Shown: positions 8,644 through 21,404 of the stretch, one piece after another | How the letters are laid out: each line of letters begins with the position of its first letter | How positions within the stretch are numbered: position 1 is the stretch's first letter | From: Crossaster papposus | Lineage: Eukaryota; Echinodermata; Asteroidea; Velatida; Solasteridae | Length of the DNA stretch: 64,000 bases | Direction of reading: 5' to 3' | Assembly: GCA_037893245.1 (NCBI GenBank) | Contig: JBAIAA010000030.1 | Span: 434,001 to 498,000 of the forward strand | The notes under the pieces: generated by a model | Seen by the model: only the letters and a program-made list of their open reading frames with translations | What the model was told of the DNA's origin: nothing | Databases searched by the model: none | Program-made: the position numbers and the translations under genes

Positions 8644-10833
8644 TTTGAAACGCGTGTGTTAACGTTACAATTTTCAGAAAATCGAAATAAAATACTAACA
8701 AAGCATGCCCCAGGTCAAATTGCAAATTTTGACATTCCTGGAGGCCCCCCTCTATCTCCTAACACCCAGCCCCTTCCCGGGGCATGCTTTCCTTCATGCC
8801 CTTATTTGTGGGCGGGGATTGTGTGCACAAACCTATGGCAAATTTGAAACGCGTGTGTTAACGTTAAAATGTTCAGAAAATCGAAATAAAATACTAACAA
8901 AGCATGCCCCGGGTCAAATTGCTAATTTTGCCATTCCTGGAGGCCCCCCTCTATCTCCTAACACCCAGCCCCTTCCCGGGGCATGCTTTCCTTCATGCCC
9001 TTATTTGTGGGCGGGGATTGTGTGCACAAACCTATGGCGAATTTGAAACGCGTGTGTTAACGTTACAATTTTCAGAAAATCGAAATAAAATACTAACAAA
9101 GCATGCCCCGGGTCAAATTGCTAATTTTGCCATTCCTGGAGGCCCCCTTCTATCTCCTAACACCCAGCCCCTTTCCGGGGCATGCTTTCCTTCATGCCCT
9201 TATTTGTGGGCGGGGATTGTGTGCACAAACCTATGGCGAATTTGAAACGCGTGTGTTAACGTTAACATTTTCAGAAAATCGAAATAAAATACTAACAAAG
9301 CATGCCCCGGGTCAAATTGCTAATTTTGCCATTCCTGGAGGCCCCCCTCTATCTCCTAACACCCAGCCCCTTCCCGGGGCATGCTTTCCTTCATGCCCTT
9401 ATTTGTGGGCGGGGATTGTGTGCACAAACCTATGGCGAATTTGAAACGCGTGTGTTAACGTTAAAATTTTCAGAAAATCGAAATAAAATACTAACACAGC
9501 ATGCCCCGGGTCAAATTGCTAATTTTGCCATTCCTTGAGGCCCCCCTCTATCTCCTAACACCCAGCCCCTTCCCGGGGCATGCTTTCCTTCATGCCCTTA
9601 TTTGTGGGCGGGGATTGTGTGCACAAACCTATGGCGAATTTGAAACGCGTGTGTTAACGTTACATTTTTCAGAAAATCGAAATAAAATACTAACAAAGCA
9701 TGCCCCGGGTCAAATTGCTAATTTTGCCATTCCTGGAGGCCCCCCTCTATCCCCTAACACCCAGCCCCTTCCCGGGGCATGCTTTCCTTCATGCCCTTAT
9801 TTGTGGGCGGGGATTGTGTGCACAAACCTATGGCGAATTTGAAACGCGTGTGTTAACGTTAACATTTTCAGAAAATCGAAATAAAATACTAACAAAGCAT
9901 GCCCCGGGTCAAATTGCTAATTTTGCCATTCCTGGAGGCCCCCCTCTATCTCCTAACACCCAACCCCTTCCCGGGGCATGCTTTCCTTCATGCCCTTATT
10001 TGTGGGCGGGGATTGTGTGCACAAACCTATGGCAAATTTGAAACGCGTGTGTTAACGTTAACATTTTCAGAAAATCGAAATAAAATACTAACAAAGCATG
10101 CCCCGGGTCAAATTGCTAATTTTGCCATTCCTGGAGGCCCCCCTCTATCTCCTAACACCCAGCCCCTTCACGGGGCATGCTTTCCTTCATGCCCTTATTT
10201 GTGGGCGGGGATTGTGTGCACAAACCTATGGCGAATTTGAAACGCGTGTGTTAACGTTACAATTTTCAGAAAATCGAAATAAAATACTAACAAAGCATGC
10301 CCCGGGTCAAATTGCTAATTTTGCCATTCCTGGAGGCCCCCCCTCTATCTCCTAACACCCAGCCCCTTCCCGGGGCATGCTTTCCTTCATGCCCTTATTT
10401 GTGGGCGGGGATTGTGTGCACAAACCTATGGCGAATTTGAAACGCGTGTGTTAACGTTAAATTTTTCAGAAAATCGAAATAAAATACTAACAAAGCATGC
10501 CCCGGGTCAAATTGCTAATTTTGCCATTCCTGGAGGCCCCCCTCTATCTCCTAACACCCAGCCCCTTCCCGGAGCATGCTTTCCTTCATGCCCTTATTTG
10601 TGGGCGGGGATTGTGTGCACAAACCTATGGCGAATTTGAAACGCGTGTGTTAACGTTAAATTTTTCAGAAAATCGAAATAAAATACTAACAAAGCATGCC
10701 CCGGGTCAAATTGCTAATTTTGCCATTCCTGGAGGCCCCCCTCTATCTCCTAACACCCAGCCCCTTCCCGGAGCATGCTTTCCTTCATGCCCTTATTTGT
10801 GGGCGGGGATTGTGTGCACAAACCTATGGCGAA
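8644..10833 (+). repeat. HOR domain B, copy B0 (11 monomers)
   Basis: 2,190 bp. The marker order defines the B unit: gccccaggtc with ttgacattcc; a plain monomer; gcccccttctatc; a plain monomer; aacacagcatg with ccttgagg; ctatcccctaac; acccaacccc; cttcacgggg; a seven-C tract; then two cccggagc monomers. The same order of markers returns in B1 to B3 and, rearranged, inside D. Confidence 0.75.
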
Positions 10834-13627
10834 TTTGAAACGCGTGTGTTAACGTTACAATTTTCAGAAAATCGAAATAAAATACTAACAAAGCATGCCC
10901 CAGGTCAAATTGCAAATTTTGACATTCCTGGAGGCCCCCCTCTATCTCCTAACACCCAGCCCCTTCCCGGGGCATGCTTTCCTTCATGCCCTTATTTGTG
11001 GGCGGGGATTGTGTGCACAAACCTATGGCGAATTTGAAACGCGTGTGTTAACGTTAAAATGTTCAGAAAATCGAAATAAAATACTAACAAAGCATGCCCC
11101 GGGTCAAATTGCTAATTTTGCCATTCCTGGAGGCCCCCCTCTATCTCCTAACACCCAGCCCCTTCCCGGGGCATGCTTTCCTTCATGCCCTTATTTGTGG
11201 GCGGGGATTGTGTGCACAAACCTATGGCGAATTTGAAACGCGTGTGTTAACGTTACAATTTTCAGAAAATCGAAATAAAATACTAACAAAGCATGCCCCG
11301 GGTCAAATTGCTAATTTTGCCATTCCTGGAGGCCCCCCCCCCTCTATCTCCTAACACCCAGCCCCTTCCCGGGGCATGCTTTCCTTCATGCCCTTATTTG
11401 TGGGCGGGGATTGTGTGCACAAACCTATGGCGAATTTAAAACGCGTGTGTTAACGTTACATTTTTCAGAAAATCGAAATAAAATACTAACAAAGCATGCC
11501 CCGGGTCAAATTGCTAATTTTGCCATTCCTGGAGGCCCCCTTCTATCTCCTAACACCCAGCCCCTTCCCGGGGCATGCTTTCCTTCATGCCCTTATTTGT
11601 GGGCGGGGATTGTGTGCACAAACCTATGGCGAATTTGAAACGCGTGTGTTAACGTTAACATTTTCAGAAAATCGAAATAAAATACTAACAAAGCATGCCC
11701 CGGGTCAAATTGCTAATTTTGCCATTCCTGGAGGCCCCCCTCTATCTCCTAACACCCAGCCCCTTCCCGGGGCATGCTTTCCTTCATGCCCTTATTTGTG
11801 GGCGGGGATTGTGTGCACAAACCTATGGCGAATTTGAAACGCGTGTGTTAACGTTAACATTTTCAGAAAATCGAAATAAAATACTAACAAAGCATGCCCC
11901 GGGTCAAATTGCTAATTTTGCCATTCCTGGAGGCCCCCCTCTATCTCCTAACACCCAACCCCTTCCCGGGGCATGCTTTCCTTCATGCCCTTATTTGTGG
12001 GCGGGGATTGTGTGCACAAACCTATGGCGAATTTGAAACGCGTGTGTTAACGTTAACATTTTCAGAAAATCGAAATAAAATACTAACAAAGCATGCCCCG
12101 GGTCAAATTGCTAATTTTGACATTCCTGGAGGCCCCCCTCTATCTCCTAACACCCAGCCCCTTCCCGGGGCATGCTTTCCTTCATGCCCTTATTTGTGGG
12201 CGGGGATTGTGTGCACAAACCTATGGCGAATTTGAAACGCGTGTGTTAACGTTACAATTTTCAGAAAATCGAAATAAAATACTAACAAAGCATGCCCCGG
12301 GTCAAATTGCTAATTTTGCCATTCCTGGAGGCCCCCCCCCTCTATCTCCTAACACCCAGCCCCTTCCCGGGGCATGCTTTCCTTCATGCCCTTATTTGTG
12401 GGCGGGGATTGTGTGCACAAACCTATGGCGAATTTAAAACGCGTGTGTTAACGTTACATTTTTCAGAAAATCGAAATAAAATACTAACAAAGCATGCCCC
12501 GGGTCAAATTGCTAATTTTGCCATTCCTGGAGGCCCCCTTCTATCTCCTAACACCCAGCCCCTTCCCGGGGCATGCTTTCCTTCATGCCCTTATTTGTGG
12601 GCGGGGATTGTGTGCACAAACCTATGGCGAATTTGAAACGCGTGTGTTAACGTTAACATTTTCAGAAAATCGAAATAAAATACTAACAAAGCATGCCCCG
12701 GGTCAAATTGCTAATTTTGCCATTCCTGGAGGCCCCCCTCTATCTCCTAACACCCAGCCCCTTCCCGGGGCATGCTTTCCTTCATGCCCTTATTTGTGGG
12801 CGGGGATTGTGTGCACAAACCTATGGCGAATTTGAAACGCGTGTGTTAACGTTAACATTTTCAGAAAATCGAAATAAAATACTAACAAAGCATGCCCCGG
12901 GTCAAATTGCTAATTTTGCCATTCCTGGAGGCCCCCCTCTATCTCCTAACACCCAACCCCTTCCCGGGGCATGCTTTCCTTCATGCCCTTATTTGTGGGC
13001 GGGGATTGTGTGCACAAACCTATGGCGAATTTGAAACGCGTGTGTTAACGTTAACATTTTCAGAAAATCGAAATAAAATACTAACAAAGCATGCCCCGGG
13101 TCAAATTGCTAATTTTGCCATTCCTGGAGGCCCCCCTCTATCTCCTAACACCCAGCCCCTTCACGGGGCATGCTTTCCTTCATGCCCTTATTTGTGGGCG
13201 GGGATTGTGTGCACAAACCTATGGCGAATTTGAAACGCGTGTGTTAACGTTACAATTTTCAGAAAATCGAAATAAAATACTAACAAAGCATGCCCCGGGT
13301 CAAATTGCTAATTTTGCCATTCCTGGAGGCCCCCCCTCTATCTCCTAACACCCAGCCCCTTCCCGGGGCATGCTTTCCTTCATGCGCTTATTTGTGGGCG
13401 GGGATTGTGTGCACAAACCTATGGCGAATTTGAAACGCGTGTGTTAACGTTACAATTTTCAGAAAATCGAAATAAAATACTAACAAAGCATGCCCCGGGT
13501 CAAATTGCTAATTTTGCCATTCCTGGAGGCCCCCCTCTATCTCCTAACACCCAGCCCCTTCCCGGGGCATGCTTTCCTTCATGCCCTTATTTGTGGGCGG
13601 GGATTGTGTGCACAAACCTATGGCGAA
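10834..13627 (+). repeat. HOR domain B, copy B1 (14 monomers)
   Basis: 2,794 bp. It opens with the gccccaggtc/gacattcc monomer. The group long C tract, gcccccttctatc, plain, acccaacccc occurs twice (around 11333-11955 and 12332-12957), which expands the 11-monomer unit to 14. The two long C tracts differ (10 and 9 residues), and both are followed by an aatttaaaacgcg monomer, so the internal duplication postdates that substitution. Confidence 0.75.
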
Positions 13628-16600
13628 TTTGAAACGCGTGTGTTAACGTTAAAATTTTAAGAAAATCGAAATAAAATACTAACAAAGCATGCCCCAGGTC
13701 AAATTGCAAATTTTGACATTCCTGGAGGCCCCCCTCTATCTCCTAACACCCAGCCCCTTCCCGGGGCATGCTTTCCTTCATGCCCTTATTTGTGGGCGGG
13801 GATTGTGTGCACAAACCTATGGCGAATTTGAAACGCGTGTGTTAACGTTAAAATGTTCAGAAAATCGAAATAAAATACTAACAAAGCATGCCCCGGGTCA
13901 AATTGCTAATTTTGCCATTCCTGGAGGCCCCTCTCTATCTCCTAACACCCAGCCCCTTCCCGGGGCATGCTTTCCTTCATGCCCTTATTTGTGGGCGGGG
14001 ATTGTGTGCACAAACCTATGGCGAATTTGAAACGCGTGTGTTAACGTTACAATTTTCAGAAAATCGAAATAAAATACTAACAAAGCATGCCCCGGGTCAA
14101 ATTGCTAATTTTGCCATTCCTGGAGGCCCCCCCCCCTCTATCTCCTAACACCCAGCCCCTTCCCGGGGCATGCTTTCCTTCATGCCCTTATTTGTGGGCG
14201 GGGATTGTGTGCACAAACCTATGGCGAATTTGAAACGCGTGTGTTAACGTTACATTTTTCAGAAAATCGAAATAAAATACTAACAAAGCATGCCCCGGGT
14301 CAAATTGCTAATTTTGCCATTCCTGGAGGCCCCCTTCTATCTCCTAACACCCAGCCCCTTCCCGGGGCATGCTTTCCTTCATGCCCTTATTTGTGGGCGG
14401 GGATTGTGTGCACAAACCTATGGCGAATTTGAAACGCGTGTGTTAACGTTAACATTTTCAGAAAATCGAAATAAAATACTAACAAAGCATGCCCCGGGTC
14501 AAATTGCTAATTTTGCCATTCCTGGAGGCCCCCCTCTATCTCCTAACACCCAGCCCCTTCCCGGGGCATGCTTTCCTTCATGCCCTTATTTGTGGGAGGG
14601 GATTGTGTGCACAAACCTATGGCGAATTTGAAACGCGTGTGTTAACGTTAAAATTTTCAGAAAATCGAAATAAAATACTAACACAGCATGCCCCGGGTCA
14701 AATTGCTAATTTTGCCATTCCTTGAGGCCCCCCTCTATCTCCTAACACCCAGCCCATTCCCGGGGCATGCTTTCCTTCATGCCCTTATTTGTGGGCGGGG
14801 ATTGTGTGCACAAACCTATGGCGAATTTGAAACGCGTGTGTTAACGTTACAATTTTCAGAAAATCGAAATAAAATACTAACAAAGCATGCCCCGGGTCAA
14901 ATTGCTAATTTTGCCAATCCTGGAGGCCCCCCCCCCCTCTATCTCCTAACACCCAGCCCCTTCCCGGGGCATGCTTTCCTTCATGCCCTTATTTGTGGGC
15001 GGGGATTGTGTGCACAAACCTATGGCGAATTTAAAACGCGTGTGTTAACGTTACATTTTTCAGAAAATCGAAATAAAATACTAACAAAGCATGCCCCGGG
15101 TCAAATTGCTAATTTTGCCATTCCTGGAGGCCCCCTTCTATCTCCTAACACCCAGCCCCTTCCCGGGGCATACTTTCCTTCATGCCCTTATTTGTGGGCG
15201 GGGATTGTGTGCACAAACCTATGGCGAATTTGAAACGCGTGTGTTAACGTTAACATTTTCAGAAAATCGAAATAAAATACTAACAAAGCATGCCCCGGGT
15301 CAAATTGCTAATTTTGCCATTCCTGGAGGCCCCCCTCTATCTCCTAACACCCAGCCCCTTCCCGGGGCATGCTTTCCTTCATGCCCTTATTTGTGGGAGG
15401 GGATTGTGTGCACAAACCTATGGCGAATTTGAAACGCGTGTGTTAACGTTACAATTTTCAGAAAATCGAAATAAAATACTAACACAGCATGCCCCGGGTC
15501 AAATTGCTAATTTTGCCATTCCTTGAGGCCCCCCTCTATCTCCTAACACCCAGCCCCTTCCCGGGGCATGCTTTCCTTCATGCCCTTATTTGTGGGCGGG
15601 GATTGTGTGCACAAACCTATGGCGAATTTGAAACGCGTGTGTTAACGTTACATTTTTCAGAAAATCGAAATAAAATACTAACAAAGCATGCCCCGGGTCA
15701 AATTGCTAATTTTGCCATTCCTGGAGGCCCCCCTCTATCCCCTAACACCCAGCCCCTTCCCGGGGCATGCTTTCCTTCATGCCCTTATTTGTGGGCGGGG
15801 ATTGTGTGCACAAACCTATGGCGAATTTGAAACGCGTGTGTTAACGTTAACATTTTCAGAAAATCGAAATAAAATACTAACAAAGCATGCCCCGGGTCAA
15901 ATTGCTAATTTTGCCATTCCTGGAGGCCCCCCTCTATCTCCTAACACCCAACCCCTTCCCGGGGCATGCTTTCCTTCATGCCCTTATTTGTGGGCGGGGA
16001 TTGTGTGCACAAACCTATGGCGAATTTGAAACGCGTGTGTTAACGTTAACATTTTCAGAAAATCGAAATAAAATACTAACAAAGCATGCCCCGGGTCAAA
16101 TTGCTAATTTTGCCATTCCTGGAGGCCCCCCTCTATCTCCTAACACCCAGCCCCTTCACGGGGCATGCTTTCCTTCATGCCCTTATTTGTGGGCGGGGAT
16201 TGTGTGCACAAACCTATGGCGAATTTGAAACGCGTGTGTTAACGTTACAATTTTCAGAAAATCGAAATAAAATACTAACAAAGCATGCCCCGGGTCAAAT
16301 TGCTAATTTTGCCATTCCTGGAGGCCCCCCCTCTATCTCCTAACACCCAGCCCCTTCCCGGGGCATGCTTTCCTTCATGCGCTTATTTGTGGGCGGGGAT
16401 TGTGTGCACAAACCTATGGCGAATTTGAAACGCGTGTGTTAACGTTACAATTTTCAGAAAATCGAAATAAAATACTAACAAAGCATGCCCCGGGTCAAAT
16501 TGCTAATTTTGCCATTCCTGGAGTCCCCCCTCTATCTCCTAACACCCAGCCCCTTCCCGGGGCATGCTTTCCTTCATGCCCTTATTTGTGGGCGGGGGAT

Positions 16601-17133
16601 TGTGTGCACAAACCTATGGCGAATTTGAAACGCGTGTGTTAACGTAAAAATTTTAAGAAAATCGAAATAAAATACTAACAAAGCATGCCCCAGGTCAAAT
16701 TGCAAATTTTGACATTCCTGGAGGCCCCCCTCTATCTCCTAACACCCAGCCCCTTCCCGGGGCATGCTTTCCTTCATGCCCTTATTTGTGGGCGGGGATT
16801 GTGTGCACAAACCTATGGCGAATTTGAAACGCGTGTGTTAACGTTAAAATGTTCAGAAAATCGAAATAAAATACTAACAAAGCATGCCCCGGGTCAAATT
16901 GCAAATTTTGCCATTCCTGGAGGCCCCCCTCTATCTCCTAACACCCAGCCCCTTCCCGGGGCATGCTTTCCTTCATGCCCTTATTTGTGGGCGGGGATTG
17001 TGTGCACAAACCTATGGCGAATTTGAAACGCGTGTGTTAACGTTACAATTTTCAGAAAATCGAAATAAAATACTAACAAAGCATGCCCCGGGTCAAATTG
17101 CTAATTTTGCCATTCCTGGAGGCCCCCCCCCCC
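11333..17133 (+). repeat. Expanded C tracts (9-11 C) at five monomers of domain B
   Basis: The common monomer has six C after ggagg. Expanded tracts are seen at 11333-11342 (10 C), 12332-12340 (9), 14127-14136 (10), 14927-14937 (11) and 17123-17133 (11). Seven-C tracts are frequent (for example near 10336, 13330, 16326, 18531, 19914, 22311, 23695, 25089 and 26682), and five-C tracts occur near 30064, 38819, 41203, 44186 and 45973. The five longest are all in the equivalent position of the B unit, so the long tract is inherited and still changing length, as expected for replication slippage. Confidence 0.9.
13628..16623 (+). repeat. HOR domain B, copy B2 (15 monomers)
   Basis: 2,996 bp. It begins with the gccccaggtc/gacattcc monomer preceded by ttttaagaaa. 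The segment long C tract, gcccccttctatc, gtgggagggg, aacacagc/ccttgagg appears twice (about 14127-14730 and 14927-15531) at an offset near 801 bp, which accounts for the four extra monomers over B3. The end matches B3: ctatcccc, acccaacccc, cttcacgggg, seven C with catgcgctta, plain. Confidence 0.77.
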
Positions 17134-18818
17134 TCTATCTCCTAACACCCAGCCCCTTCCCGGGGCATGCTTTCCTTCATGCCCTTATTTGTGGGCGGGG
17201 ATTGTGTGCACAAACCTATGGCGAATTTGAAACGCGTGTGTTAACGTTACATTTTTCAGAAAATCGAAATAAAATACTAACAAAGCATGCCCCGGGTCAA
17301 ATTGCTAATTTTGCCATTCCTGGAGGCCCCCTTCTATCTCCTAACACCCAGCCCCTTCCCGGGGCATGCTTTCCTTCATGCCCTTATTTGTGGGCGGGGA
17401 TTGTGTGCACAAACCTATGGCGAATTTGAAACGCGTGTGTTAACGTTAACATTTTCAGAAAATCGAAATAAAATACTAACAAAGCATGCCCCGGGTCAAA
17501 TTGCTAATTTTGCCATTCCTGGAGGCCCCTCTCTATCTCCTAACACCCAGCCCCTTCCCGGGGCATGCTTTCCTTCATGCCCTTATTTGTGGGAGGGGAT
17601 TGTGTGCACAAACCTATGGCGAATTTGAAACGCGTGTGTTAACGTTAAAATTTTCAGAAAATCGAAATAAAATACTAACACAGCATGCCCCGGGTCAAAT
17701 TGCTAATTTTGCCATTCCTTGAGGCCCCCCTCTATCTCCTAACACCCAGCCCCTTCCCGGGGCATGCTTTCCTTCATGCCCTTATTTGTGGGCGGGGATT
17801 GTGTGCACAAACCTATGGCGAATTTGAAACGCGTGTGTTAACGTTACATTTTTCAGAAAATCGAAATAAAATACTAACAAAGCATGCCCCGGGTCAAATT
17901 GCTAATTTTGCCATTCCTGGAGGCCCCCCTCTATCCCCTAACACCCAGCCCCTTCCCGGGGCATGCTTTCCTTCATGCCCTTATTTGTGGGCGGGGATTG
18001 TGTGCACAAACCTATGGCGAATTTGAAACGCGTGTGTTAACGTTAACATTTTCAGAAAATCGAAATAAAATACTAACAAAGCATGCCCCGGGTCAAATTG
18101 CTAATTTTGCCATTCCTGGAGGCCCCCCTCTATCTCCTAACACCCAACCCCTTCCCGGGGCATGCTTTCCTTCATGCCCTTATTTGTGGGCGGGGATTGT
18201 GTGCACAAACCTATGGCGAATTTGAAACGCGTGTGTTAACGTTAACATTTTCAGAAAATCGAAATAAAATACTAACAAAGCATGCCCCGGGTCAAATTGC
18301 TAATTTTGCCATTCCTGGAGGCCCCCCTCTATCTCCTAACACCCAGCCCCTTCACGGGGCATGCTTTCCTTCATGCCCTTATTTGTGGGCGGGGATTGTG
18401 TGCACAAACCTATGGCGAATTTGAAACGCGTGTGTTAACGTTACAATTTTCAGAAAATCGAAATAAAATACTAACAAAGCATGCCCCGGGTCAAATTGCT
18501 AATTTTGCCATTCCTGGAGGCCCCCCCTCTATCTCCTAACACCCAGCCCCTTCCCGGGGCATGCTTTCCTTCATGCGCTTATTTGTGGGCGGGGATTGTG
18601 TGCACAAACCTATGGCGAATTTGAAACGCGTGTGTTAACGTTACAATTTTCAGAAAATCGAAATAAAATACTAACAAAGCATGCCCCGGGTCAAATTGCT
18701 AATTTTGCCATTCCTGGAGGCCCCCCTCTATCTCCTAACACCCAGCCCCTTCCCGGGGCATGCTTTCCTTCATGCCCTTATTTGTGGGCGGGGATTGTGT
18801 GCACAAACCTATGGCGAA
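16624..18818 (+). repeat. HOR domain B, copy B3 (11 monomers)
   Basis: 2,195 bp. Same marker order as B0: gccccaggtc/gacattcc, plain, 11-C tract, gcccccttctatc, gtgggagggg, aacacagc/ccttgagg, ctatcccc, acccaacccc, cttcacgggg, seven C with catgcgctta, plain. The second half aligns to B2 at a constant 2,196-bp offset. B0 and B3 suggest the ancestral B unit was 11 monomers. Confidence 0.77.
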
Positions 18819-20211
18819 TTTGAAACGCGTGTGTTAACGTTAAAATTTTAAGAAAATCGAAATAAAATACTAACAAAGCATGCCCCGGGTCAAATTGCTA
18901 ATTTTGCCATTCCTGGAGGCCCCCCTCTATCTCCTAACACCCAGCCCCTTCCCGGGGCATGCTTTCCTTCATGCCCTTATTTGTGGGCGGGGATTGTGTG
19001 CACAAACCTATGGCGAATTTGAAACGCGTGTGTTAACGTTAACATTTTCAGAAAATCGAAATAAAATACTAACAAAGCATGCCCCGGGTCAAATTGCAAA
19101 TTTTGCCATTCCTGGAGGCCCCCCTCTATCTCCTAACACTCAGCCCCTTCCCGGGGCATGCTTTCCTTCATGCCCTTATTTGTGGGCGGGAATTGTGTGC
19201 ACAAACCTATGGCGAATTTGAAACGCGTGTGTTAACGTTACAATTTTCAGAAAATCGAAATAAAATACTAACCAAGCATGCCCCGGGTCAAATTGCTAAT
19301 TTTGCCATTCCTGGAGGCCCCCCTCTATCTCCTAACACCCAGCCCCTTCCCGGGGCATGCTTTCCTTCATGCCCTTATTTGTGGGCGGGGATTGTGTGCA
19401 CAAACCTATGGCGAATTTGAAACGCGTGTGTTAACGTTAACATTTTCAGAAATCGAAATAAAATACTAACAAAGCATGCCCCGGGTCAAATTGCTAAATT
19501 TGCCATTCCTGGAGGCACCCCTCTATCTCCTAACACCCAACCCCTTCCCGGGGCATGCTTTCCTTCATGCCCTTATTTGTGGGCGGGGATTGTGTGCACA
19601 AACCTATGGCGAATTTAAAACGCGTGTGTTAACGTTAACATTTTCAGAAAATCGAAATAAAATACTAACAAAGCATGCCCCGGGTCAAATTGCTAATTTT
19701 GCCATTCCTGGAGGCCCCCCTCTATCTCCTAACACCCAGCCCCTTCACGGGGCATGCTTTCCTTCATGCCCTTATTTGTGGGCGGGGATTGTGTGCACAA
19801 ACCTATGGCGAATTTGAAACGCGTGTGTTAACGTTACAATTTTCAGAAAATCGAAATAAAATACTAACAAAGCATGCCCCGGGTCAAATTGCTAATTTTG
19901 CCATTCCTGGAGGCCCCCCCTCTATCTCCTAACACCCAGCCCCTTCCCGGGGCATGCTTTCCTTCATGCGCTTATTTGTGGGCGGGGATTGTGTGCACAA
20001 ACCTATGGCGAATTTGAAACGCGTGTGTTAACGTTACAATTTTCAGAAAATCGAAATAAAATACTAACAAAGCATGCCCCGGGTCAAATTGCTAATTTTG
20101 CCATTCCTGGAGGCCCCCCTCTATCTCCTAACACCCAGCCCCTTCCCGGGGCATGCTTTCCTTCATGCCCTTATTTGTGGGCGGGGATTGTGTGCACAAA
20201 CCTATGGCGAA
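18819..20211 (+). repeat. Domain C, first copy (7 monomers, 1,393 bp)
   Basis: Seven monomers with private variants that recur 1,393 bp downstream: ctaacactcagcc, gggcgggaatt, taaccaagc, the cagaaatcg 1-bp deletion, ggaggcacccctc near 19513, and aatttaaaacgcg. Its last three monomers (cttcacgggg, seven C with catgcgctta, plain) match the end of B3 at the same 1,393-bp offset, so domain C grew out of the B3 end. Confidence 0.85.
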
Positions 20212-21006
20212 TTTGAAACGCGTGTGTTAACGTTAAAATTTTAAGAAAATCGAAATAAAATACTAACAAAGCATGCCCCGGGTCAAATTGCTAATTTTGC
20301 CATTCCTGGAGGCCCCCCTCTATCTCCTAACACCCAGCCCCTTCCCGGGGCATGCTTTCCTTCATGCCCTTATTTGTGGGCGGGGATTGTGTGCACAAAC
20401 CTATGGCGAATTTGAAACGCGTGTGTTAACGTTAACATTTTCAGAAAATCGAAATAAAATACTAACAAAGCATGCCCCGGGTCAAATTGCAAATTTTGCC
20501 ATTCCTGGAGGCCCCCCTCTATCTCCTAACACTCAGCCCCTTCCCGGGGCATGCTTTCCTTCATGCCCTTATTTGTGGGCGGGAATTGTGTGCACAAACC
20601 TATGGCGAATTTGAAACGCGTGTGTTAACGTTACAATTTTCAGAAAATCGAAATAAAATACTAACCAAGCATGCCCCGGGTCAAATTGCTAATTTTGCCA
20701 TTCCTGGAGGCCCCCCTCTATCTCCTAACACCCAGCCCCTTCCCGGGGCATGCTTTCCTTCATGCCCTTATTTGTGGGCGGGGATTGTGTGCACAAACCT
20801 ATGGCGAATTTGAAACGCGTGTGTTAACGTTAACATTTTCAGAAATCGAAATAAAATACTAACAAAGCATGCCCCGGGTCAAATTGCTAAATTTGCCATT
20901 CCTGGAGGCACCCCTCTATCTCCTAACACCCAACCCCTTCCCGGGGCATGCTTTCCTTCATGCCCTTATTTGTGGGCGGGGATTGTGTGCACAAACCTAT
21001 GGCGAA
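20212..21006 (+). repeat. Domain C, second copy (4 monomers shared)
   Basis: Four monomers repeat the first C copy closely, including the rare ggaggcacccc near 20906 and the cagaaatcg deletion. A new change, cgaaaagaaatac at about 21046, lies in the next monomer and separates this copy from the first. Confidence 0.85.
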
Positions 21007-21404
21007 TTTAAAACGCGTGTGTTAACGTTAACATTTTCAGAAAATCGAAAAGAAATACTAACAAAGCATGCCCCGGGTCAAATTGCTAATTTTGCCATTC
21101 CTGGAGGCCCCCCTCTATCTCCTAACACCCAGCCCCTTCACGGGGCATGCTTTCCTTCATGCCCTTATTTGTGGGCGGGGATTGTGTGCACAAACCTATG
21201 GCGAATTTGAAACGCGTGTGTTAACGTTAACATTTTCAGAAAATCGAAATAAAATACTAACAAAGCATGCCCCGGGTCAAATTGCTAATTTTGCCATTCC
21301 TGGAGGCCCCCCTCTATCTCCTAACACCCAGCCCCTTCCCGGGGCATGCTTTCCTTCATGCCCTTATTTGTGGGCGGGGATTGTGTGCACAAACCTATGG
21401 CGAA
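21007..21404 (+). repeat. Two linker monomers between C and D1
   Basis: A cttcacgggg monomer (with the cgaaaagaaatac variant) and a plain monomer. The same pair of types is seen after D2 at 39115-39512, which fits the view that D1 and D2 arose by unequal exchange within a longer pre-existing order. Confidence 0.65.
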
